Assembly: GCF_037042905.1 (NCBI RefSeq)
Contig: NW_026974141.1
Coordinates: 7,481,001-7,545,000 of the forward strand
DNA length: 64,000 nucleotides
Source: Lytechinus pictus
Lineage: Eukaryota; Echinodermata; Echinoidea; Temnopleuroida; Toxopneustidae
Reading direction: 5' to 3'
The position numbers were made by a program, and so were the translations under genes. The first letter of the stretch is position 1, and each line of letters begins with the position of its first letter. The notes under the pieces were generated by a model. The model made no database searches, was not told where the DNA came from, and saw nothing but the letters and a program-made list of their open reading frames with translations. This document shows, in pieces, positions 55,824 through 64,000 of the stretch.

Positions 55824-56245
55824 TATAAGTCCATTTCACATTATTCAAGAATAATAAATGCATATTATCTATCTTCTGAAAAGCATATTTCGGTTATGAT
55901 ACAACAGTTAAAGTGGCCAAGAATGGTCAGTCCGACTGTATTGTCTTATTCATATCAAAAGATAAAAGATACAGAATGTTTTTAAAAAATCATGGAATTC
56001 AAGTCATGGCAGGATATAGTGTGTACATGTCAAGTTTTGATGAACGTAATCTCGTTTTCTTTCCCCTTCTCTCCTTTCTGCAGTTGCCTCCTCATTCTGT
56101 CTTCCTCTCTTTCCCATCTTCTCCAATTACAGCTTACATTACGCTCAGTCCTATAATGGCTTCAACTTATATTCGTCTATTTTCTTTCTTTTCACTATCT
56201 TACTACTGACATTCCTCTTTTTCTCCATCGAATCTACATTTTTAA

Positions 56246-56847
56246 AGGACAAGTCCACCCCAGCAAAAAGTGGATTTGAATAAAAAGAGAAAAATCCAAC
56301 AAACATAACACTAAAAATTTCATCAAAATCGGATGTAAAATAAAAAAGTTATGACATTTTAAAGTTTCGCTTAGTTTCACAAAATAGTTATATTCACATC
56401 CTGTTTTATATGCAAATGAGGGAACTGATGACATCACTCACTCACTATTTCTTTTGTATTTTATTACATAGAATAGGAAATATTCTAATTGTCTCCCCAT
56501 TGTCTGTGAAACAAAGTTTTATTTCGCCCTGAACATGTGGAACTACCATTGTTTAACATTTTATGTTTCAGTCAAGCTGGTCTTTTTTTGTCAAATCTGT
56601 ACAAATTGAAATATTGTATAATTTAAACAATAAAAAACAAAAGAAATAGTGAGGGACATCATCGATTCTCTCATTCGCATGTGACTAAAATAATGGTGCA
56701 TATAAATATTTTGTGAAAAATAAGCGAAACTTTAAAATGTCATAACTTTCGTACTTTAATCCGATTTTGATGAAATCTTCAGCATTATGCTTGTCTGATT
56801 TTTCTCTGTTAATTCAAATCAACATTTTTCTGAGGTGGACTTGACCT
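56246..56847. mobile_element. TTAA fold-back MITE, family A copy 2
   Basis: Same family in opposite orientation: TTAA at 56242-56245 and 56848-56851, tips AGGACAAGTCCACC and GGTGGACTTGACCT, 602 bp. Internal arms match copy 1. Confidence 0.86.
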
Positions 56848-57956
56848 TTAAAGATCAAACATTTTTTTGTATGATTTTAATGGTGAATATCATTTACTAC
56901 AAGAAAGGATCACCTGTTGTTCAGAAAGTTCGTGTTTCATAACCATGTTTATGCAACAGAGAGAGAACCCCAAGGTGTACAGTAGCCGATATGCACATGT
57001 TTTCTTTCTTAAGTGCAAACCGAATGCGAACTCTATAAATTCTTTAAGAGACAAGTTAAAGGAATAGTTTGAATCCACGTCTATATTTTCTATTTATATC
57101 CATTGTATAATACTCAATGATAATTATATTCCTGAATTCCTACTTTAATGCAATATCATTATCCAGTATTCTATGTTTCAGCTTTCAAATTGAACTAATT
57201 TCCTTCATAAATGTTGGTGAATGATTTAATGTGTCAATAAAATTACACATTTAATTTTATATTTTACTGTAATTGTGTTGTCTATGATATTTTTTTCATT
57301 TCACCGATTCCTCAGAAATTTTCATGCTATATTAAACAATTTTTGTATTGATGATTTTTTTCTGGTTTAAATGTATTGAATTTGTTATTTTGTATAGAAC
57401 CTAAATTACTCTTTTATGTATATATTGTTATTTTATGTTAACAGGACCATGCTGAAAACAGTAAATCTGAGGTTTTTATCCTGTATAAGTATATTTAAAT
57501 AAATAAATAAAATAGCCAGCACTTATGGTTTTATATAGGTTGTACCTAGCAATAAAGTGTACTTTAATCTAAGGCTATTTCAACGGGGTTTTACAATCAT
57601 GTAATAATAAAAATACATAATTTCATTTGTGATTTTAGGTAGATCGCATGACATATTAGTCCATTGATTCATGTCCTCCATCCATACATTCTTTTTATTT
57701 GTTTATGTTTGCTTATTTAAAAGCTTCATCCAATCAAGGCAGTCAGTCGAGTTGCAGAAAAAAAGGAAAATATTATTGAAAGCAATAGAGAGTTACAGAG
57801 TTAACGCACGGGGGAAGCTTCTGAGGAATAGTTAAAGGGCTTCCTGAACAAAAAACTGCTTAAAATGTCCATTACTTTTTTAAGGTCGCAATGTCAGAAA
57901 TTTTCAAGCTCGAGCTTCGTGCTCGCATATTTTGATTGTTGAAACCAGGGTGACCA

Positions 57957-58232
57957 GGGCCCTATCTTACAAAGAGATTTACGATTGATCCAATCGATCG
58001 TAACTCTATGGAAATCCATCAGTGTCATAATTTTTTTCTTTAGGAAATTTACACAATGTCCTTTGAAAACAAAGGGAAGCATACTGAATTGTCAAGAAAA
58101 CAGTTAATGTATAAATATACCTCATAACTAGAAAACATTTTGAAGAAACACGTCATGTAGATGTTGACGTTGCTGGCTTTCCATAGTTGTGATTGATTGG
58201 ATCAATCGTAACTCTTTGTAAGACGGGGCCCA
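57957..58232. mobile_element. GGGCCC-tipped MITE, copy 3
   Basis: GGGCCCTATCTTACAAAGAG and AACTCTTTGTAAGACGGGGC define the ends; interior matches copies 1 and 2. Confidence 0.78.
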
Positions 58233-58379
58233 GACGTCCGGAATTCAAGGGACAGTCCCGTATTTCAGCAATTTCCCGCAATTTGTCCCGCGTCCCGTAC
58301 GACGCTTCCCTTGTTCCCAGGACGCCGTTTTGTTCCGTATTTCATGATTTAATTCGATATTACTATTATCTTTTATTCT

Positions 58380-58730
58380 AATTTGTGTCACTCTTTCGTT
58401 GTTACCTTCGATATTTTGTATAACCGCCTTTGTAACTGTCTTCCGTCTCTCCTTTATACTATAGTTTTGTTGTCTCTAAGTTACGGATTGAAACTAAGTT
58501 ACAGGGGCTTGCCTCCCATACAAGCTTTGCTTTTCTTGGCAAGCCCCTCCCTTCTGTTTTATATAGTTATTAGTCAAAGTTACTTTAGTTAGTTCTCATT
58601 GTTTATACCTTCTAATTCTTATGCATTATTCCGATTGATATTGTACTTTAAATTTGACTATGTATTGTTACTTTGATTTTGTTTGTGCTTTGTGAACGGA
58701 AAATGAATAAATCTAAATCTAAACATATTT
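58380..58730 (+). repeat. Putative retroposon 3' end with hairpin
   Basis: A GGGGCTTGCC...GGCAAGCCCC stem-loop (58504-58551) lies about 170 bp before AATGAATAAATCTAAATCTA, a short repeated tail. This arrangement is common at 3' ends of non-LTR elements. No RT left. Confidence 0.5.
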
Positions 58731-59392
58731 ATGTGAGTATATTCAAGTATTACATTATTTTCCTAATGTGCATACTAGCAAAATAGGATAAGGGCGAAAT
58801 ACGAAATCGTTTTTAAATAGTATGTAAAAATCTATCACAAATTGTTGTTCGCTCGCCTAACAAAATAATAATATTGTACCCTCTACGCCATGTTAAACCC
58901 TCTGAAAATGATTGGCCTATTACGCAACTGATCTGATCTCGAAGTGGTCCGTATTAAGACTGTCCAAATCTGGTCACCCTGGTTGAAATATATATCGTCT
59001 TTATGTCTAACTGCAGGCAGTCTTTAACAGGTCCCTTTTTCGAGGCCAGAATGTATATCAAAGTTTTCTGCTAGCGCTATTGTACTTACACGGGCATCTT
59101 GTTCTGGATCACAAACATTGCCAAAAATGTTTAACTTTAAGGACAAAATACAATAAATTTTCAATAAAATTAAATAGGGCTTATAAAATTATTATATATG
59201 TATGTTTTTTTTAAAGAATATGGCGAAGAAGTGACTGTTAGGACTACCCCTTCAAACAAACGAACAAAATCAACTTTGAGCGGCCGATTTGAGAAAATAT
59301 GGATGAAATTTATTTTCGCCCCCCCCCCCTTAAGGCGAAAGCTGGATCCGCCCCTGAACGTAATAGCAGCAATGCCCTTGTAATAAAAGCAA

Positions 59393-59515
59393 AAGACAAA
59401 TTATATAATAATCATGATAATATTTTATAAATGTTCATTCCCTATGTAGTTATAAAAAAGGAGGATATTAAATAAGCTTTGGACGAATGTGTAAAATCGC
59501 ATGCGTGGTTTCACC
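59393..59515 (+). repeat. Dispersed ~120-bp duplicate, copy 1
   Basis: ACAAATTATATAATAATCATGA to AGCTTTGGACGAATGTGTAA; partner at 62163-62265 with small indels. Not recognised as a named family. Confidence 0.6.
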
Positions 59516-59649
59516 CCCCCCCCCCAAAAAAAAAAAAATCCACGTAGGAAAAATATTCCCCTTTTTCAAAATGGAAAATGCCCTTTTCAAAGTGAAATAC
59601 GCTTTTTGAAGTAAAACATAACAGTACATTTTAGGTAAAAAAAATCAGA

Positions 59650-60130
59650 AAATCTTTGGCTCGCGCTTCACGCCGCATCAATTATTGTTTAGTATAAGGC
59701 ATTCGTCCTGTTAATAGTTACAAAAATGCATAGAATGTCCAGTTTTCAGGTTGGAATTTTACACATTTTGGCTCGTGTTTCGCGCTTGCATCAATTATTG
59801 TTTATTAAGGTAGGCCTACTCTTCTGTTCCTGGTTACGAACAGTGCTTAGAATAAATCAAGTTTTCAATTGAGAAAATCACAATTTTTTGGCTTGTGCTT
59901 CGCGCTCGCATCAATAATTGTTTTAGTAAGATACTCATCTTGTTCATACAAAAATGCTTAGAATGTCCAGTTTTCAGGTTAAAATATCACACATTTTTGG
60001 CTCGTGTTTTGCACTAGCAACAATTATTGTTTATTTAGGTAGTCATTCTGTTCCTGGTTAAATAAAATGCCTAGAATGTCCAGTTTTCTGGTTAGAATAT
60101 CACAAATTTTCAGCTCGTGCTTCGCGCTCG
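59650..60130 (+). repeat. Second block of the CTCGCGCTTCGCGCTCGC repeat
   Basis: About five diverged units near 59660, 59768, 59890, 60000 and 60112, each with GGCTCG(C/T)G(C/T)TTCGCGCT-like cores followed by CATCAATTATTGTTTA. Period about 110-120 bp. It lies right before SINE subfamily 3. Confidence 0.72.
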
Positions 60131-60139
60131 CATTATTCG

Positions 60140-60345
60140 GTTGGTGAGATATCCGTAGGGTACATGGGAAAGTGGCTTTGACTCTTGCATTGTAATCAGA
60201 GCGTCGTGTGTTCGGATCCCAATGCGGCCTATGGAAATGAGACATTCCACAACTCTCCACCCAGGTGCCAAATGGCTACCCGATAGGTCGTGAAAGTCAT
60301 TGTAACTTGTCCAGCACTGTGTGCGCCTCCATTATATACATTACG
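60140..60345 (+). mobile_element. tRNA-derived SINE, divergent subfamily 3
   Basis: Decayed head with an A-box-like TGGGAAAGTGG and a B-box-like GTGTTCGGATCCC, then CCACCCAGGTGCCAAATGG and CACTGTGTGCGCC body phrases shared with the other SINEs. No clear tail. Confidence 0.6.
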
Positions 60346-61817
60346 TGTTATGGCAAACAAAAATGGTAGTCCACAGTATATAGCGAATGTTTTTTTTTTA
60401 TTATTGATGAGCCAATATTCTGTGATCATCTATTGCCTGAAATATCAACAATAACTTATTAACTCATTTAAATGTCACGAACCAATCTAATTAAAATTAT
60501 TTACACATGATTTGAGTGACCAATTCACGCTGCTAAAACGTAGTAATTCAGGCAGATAATAATACAAAAGTATTGATAAAGATATTGTAAAGATATTCAT
60601 ACATTCCTTTGCAAGACCTAACATGTCTAATATCTTTATAATGAGGTTAGGTTGAATAGAAATTAGAAATGACAAAAATTCACAATTTACTTGCATTTGT
60701 CCACCTTCAACTCTCAGTAACCAGTTTATGTAGTATGGATGAAGTAGGAAATGCATGAGTGAAGGTGAAATTTGGTGACAAAAGCAGAAAACTAACTCCA
60801 AGTTGTTTTAAGGTGTTATGAGACATCAAGTTTTGATTTGGAATGAACGTCTTCACAGTAATATTGGAATGATTTCCAAATTGAAAAATATTATACCTCA
60901 AAATACCAATCCGTTAGTACTCCCCAGTAGCCATGATAACAGATGTATTTTTATTTTAGAAGAGGACCAGTGGACAAGCAAAGATAAACGAAAAAAAGAA
61001 CAAAAGGTCATCACTGTGACTCCCAAATGTTCCAAACTCCCGTAGAGCCGCCACTTTACAGTTCAGTTTAGAGGTCGATGCCAGATTTTAAATAAATTCC
61101 TGTTTGCTATTGTATATTTCTTAATGTGTTAATGCATGATTGTATATATTTCATATATATGTTTTATTGCCAGTGCAGAACTCACTTTTTGGAAATGCAG
61201 ACATTATAAATCTTGATCATTGAAGGAAACATCAATATCAATGAAAAAAATAATAATAAATTTGCGCGAGTAAGAGTCTGTTTAAAGTGATCATTTCTAT
61301 TTGTTCTGATTTAAAAAAAAATTATAATTTTGGCTCTTGAAAACGGGCCAAGCATTAGGCTATTAGCGTAAAAATACCATCCCAAAATTTTTCAAAGTAT
61401 CATATCTACAGGAACAATTTTAGAACCTTAAAGATGTAAACCAAAGTTTAAAAAAAAGGGTTGGTTTCAATGTTTATACAGCGGATCTGTGCACGACAAC
61501 ACAGATGAACACAGCATAACCAACATACAGTGTGTAGAAGGTACAGCAGAATGCAGTCAACATAGCCAACGGATTTTTTGAAATTTGAGAAAACTGACCA
61601 TAAGCTGGACCCGTCTCCTAGACGGTTCTCAAATACTAATAAATTGTTACCTGTACCTAAATTAGAGTTTTTCATCATATATTTTGGTCTGTTTCAGGGT
61701 TTTTTTTCTTTAGGACAAATACAGGCACTCATATACATGTTTCATCTCAGTTTGAGAATTTTTTAAATCAGCTGCTCACAAAGTGAAGCGATCTTTGTGC
61801 ATGGGTATTTTTACAAT
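60346..61817. other. Gene-free
   Basis: Frames of up to 104 codons on both strands without recognisable domains. A TATATAT-rich stretch near 61.14 kb. Confidence 0.5.
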
Positions 61818-62145
61818 GTATGTGGGGGTGTGTGTGTGTGGGGGGGGGGTAGGTAAGAGAGTGTTAAGGTAGTTTTGAAGGCTGTTCGTATTTGAAGGAT
61901 GGGTTCAACTTAGTGTGTCACTCGCTCCCTCCACCTCCACCCCCCCTTTTTTCTCTCTCTTTCTCTTTGTGTGATTTTGTGTGTTAGAGAAAGGTCAGAA
62001 AATGTGTGTAAGTGTTTAGTTTAGAGAGGGGAATGTTGTGAACCCATGTTAATGCACAATATTTTGCGAGGGTAAGGACGGTCTTGGGAAGGTTTAACTG
62101 TATGTGTATGGGTGGATACACGGATGTGTGTGTGTGTGTAGAGTG
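61818..62145 (+). repeat. GT-rich simple repeats with G tract
   Basis: GTGTGTGTGTGG then G9 near 61840, and a second (GT)n at 62128-62140. Similar GT-rich blocks with AGTTTTGAAGG phrases occur at 63.66-63.90 kb. Confidence 0.7.
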
Positions 62146-62162
62146 TATGTAGATAAATCAAA

Positions 62163-62265
62163 AGGCAAATTATATAATAATCATGATAATAGATTACAAA
62201 CGTTCATGAAAAAGTAGTTATGAAAAAGCTTTGGACAAATTTGTAAAACAGCATGGGTGGTTACA
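62163..62265 (+). repeat. Dispersed ~120-bp duplicate, copy 2
   Basis: GCAAATTATATAATAATCAT to AGCTTTGGACAAATTTGTAA then a GGTGGTT phrase, matching copy 1 in order. Confidence 0.6.
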
Positions 62266-63654
62266 TTACTCCTCTCTTGCCTACTCCGAATTATCACTTT
62301 TCGATCGAACTTTTCGCACGCTCCCGACTAGTGTAATAAGCCACACCCACCTATTAAATCAGCGAATCAAAAATGCAAAGAGACTCAAACCATTTTTGAA
62401 AGCTGAACCGTTGGGTATGAGCATTTACGTAATCAATACGTCTGTTGATGTGGGTCAATCTCAAAACAGCAAAATATTATTCATCGATATTATTGTCATA
62501 ACCTAATATTTGAATTTACTTTTTGTTAGGCGTTTAACTTATCTTTTTATTAGGGGTCCAAATTATCTTTTCTAAAATAAATATTACCCTAGTTATATCT
62601 TGAGAATCGACAGATGTCGTGGAATAGACGCTTTTTCAAAAGTAAGGTCATACTGGTCAATTCCAAAGTGCACGATATAGAAAGTTCGTTTAGTTCACGG
62701 TTTGTAGGGGTGATTAATTAACAGATCCTGATTTAAACTTTGATCAGCAAGTGTGTCTCCACGCAAAGACTAGCTGCACATACAAAACTTGCTTTGCGAG
62801 AGGGCCTTCAGTACACAATGCATGAGTAGGTTGCACATTCAAACCCGTAACTCGAGTGAACTGGTGAAGGGTTTCCCCAACAGACTAGTCACACACATCG
62901 CATGAGATATGGACACGTACAAAGGTTACGGGAGCCCAGTCTTCTTTTTTTCGAATCAGAACAGTTGAAATTAATTCTTAATTCAACAAAAAGCTAAGTC
63001 TCGACTCTGTAAAATATCGATGGGTCTTAAATTGATACTCTGCAGGAGATATAAAAAGAGAGAGCCTGAGAGAGAGAAGGAAATTATTCCCAACAGAACA
63101 TGAAATATAACACAAATTTATTTCATAAATTTAAATTATATTTAGTGGTTCAGTTAATTAACTTAAGAAACTTACAAGAAAATGAAAAGAAGAACAAGAA
63201 ATCGTGCTCTCTTTATTTGAAAAGGCCACTGAATGAAAGTAGGAAATCTTTAAATCGATTAGTTGTCATGCATGTTGGTAAATCAAATGTATATCTATAT
63301 CGACTCTAACTTGTGCAGTATTTCAAACGTAACCAATGTCATATAATTCTTGTGCAATTATTATTCTTAGCAGTATATGAAAAGTTATTTCAACTGCAAT
63401 GAAATCTTTTCATAATCTGTTTTTTATATATATAATTAATTCTGAAGTACATGTACATACTAAATGAATAATGAGTTTTTCAATTTGTAACAATTTAACT
63501 TGGATCTTGAATTCAATTTTTTGATAATATGTATGATATTGTGTATGTGCATGTATGAGAGTGGTTTGGGTATTTAGAGTCCTGGAATATATTCTTGTTT
63601 TACCGGATAGGTGTACTCTTAGTGTGTCATGCACCCCCTTCTCACTATCTGTCA
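62266..63654. other. Gene-free
   Basis: A 91-codon ATG frame at 62231-62506 starts within the dispersed duplicate and matches nothing I know. The rest is AT-rich and unremarkable. Confidence 0.5.
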
Positions 63655-63905
63655 TTGTGTGTGAGAGAAATGTGACGGTTTGTGTGTTGATGGGGTTGGG
63701 TGTGTGTGTGTGTGTATGTTGAGGTGAAGAAATTTGTGAGTGTTTCCATAGTTTGCTTTGGTTCTGAAGTTCTGAAGTAGTTTTGAAGGTGTTGTGTTTG
63801 GTTGGGGTCGAATGGGTGAAAAATATTCAGTGGATGTGTATGGGAGAAATGCATGCATGTGTGTGAGGGTGCATCTGTGGCAGACGTCTGTGTGTGTGCG
63901 TGTAT
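63655..63905 (+). repeat. GT-rich simple repeat
   Basis: Several (GT)n runs, the longest at 63700-63715. Minus-strand frames rich in His-Thr are the translation of (CACA)n. Confidence 0.75.
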
Positions 63906-64000
63906 TTTTAGCTCAATCAGGAAGATCACAATTTTCTTTTTCATTCATATTCATGAAAAGCTGGGCAATGTTTGAAAGTACTGTAAGAACAACTTTACGG

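Overview
This is a eukaryotic, AT-rich, repeat-saturated window with only two convincing host protein-coding genes. It most likely comes from an echinoderm, probably a sea urchin. The evidence is a pair of intronless, lineage-type rhodopsin-class GPCRs, tRNA-derived SINEs with a shared body, and an APE-type non-LTR retrotransposon that encodes a 2A-like peptide, a combination known from sea urchin genomes. The species assignment is inference; no search could be run.

Layout. 0-16 kb holds only fold-back MITEs, a Tc1 deletion derivative (5.5-6.5 kb), a tandem array with perfect nuclear-receptor DR1 motifs (8.1-9.1 kb), G-tract-bearing hAT-like fragments and a SINE. 16.4-18.2 kb has two nested hAT-type elements, each with a perfect 8-bp target duplication. 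About 18.5-27.6 kb (minus strand) is one decayed non-LTR retrotransposon, interrupted by a SINE, by a 603-bp TTAA fold-back element, and by a 4.6-kb element with ~365-bp inverted repeats and a 5-bp duplication. That 4.6-kb element contains a TTAA-flanked piggyBac-like MITE and a tRNA-Tyr-like unit. 27.7-28.5 kb is another TTAA element carrying a SINE. 29.0-32.75 kb (minus) is a second non-LTR element with a 2A-like peptide, split near its N-terminus by a 448-bp fold-back element with a 9-bp duplication.

33-36 kb is MITE-rich and gene-free. GPCR 1 lies at 36.33-37.34 kb and GPCR 2 at 44.88-45.91 kb, both on the minus strand and intact, apparently members of a tandem family. A 60-bp minisatellite lies just 5' of GPCR 2 and a hAT MITE lies 29 bp 3' of its stop codon. 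46-64 kb is again transposon debris, including a fold-back element whose centre is a 22-bp-period array, two large TA-flanked mariner-like elements, more TTAA elements and GT-rich simple repeats.

The most informative observations are exact nested insertions: removing the insert and one target copy restores the host element's reading frame at three places. This gives reliable element boundaries and a relative order of insertion. Most of the remaining open reading frames are short and have no recognisable domains; several begin at TTG rather than ATG.
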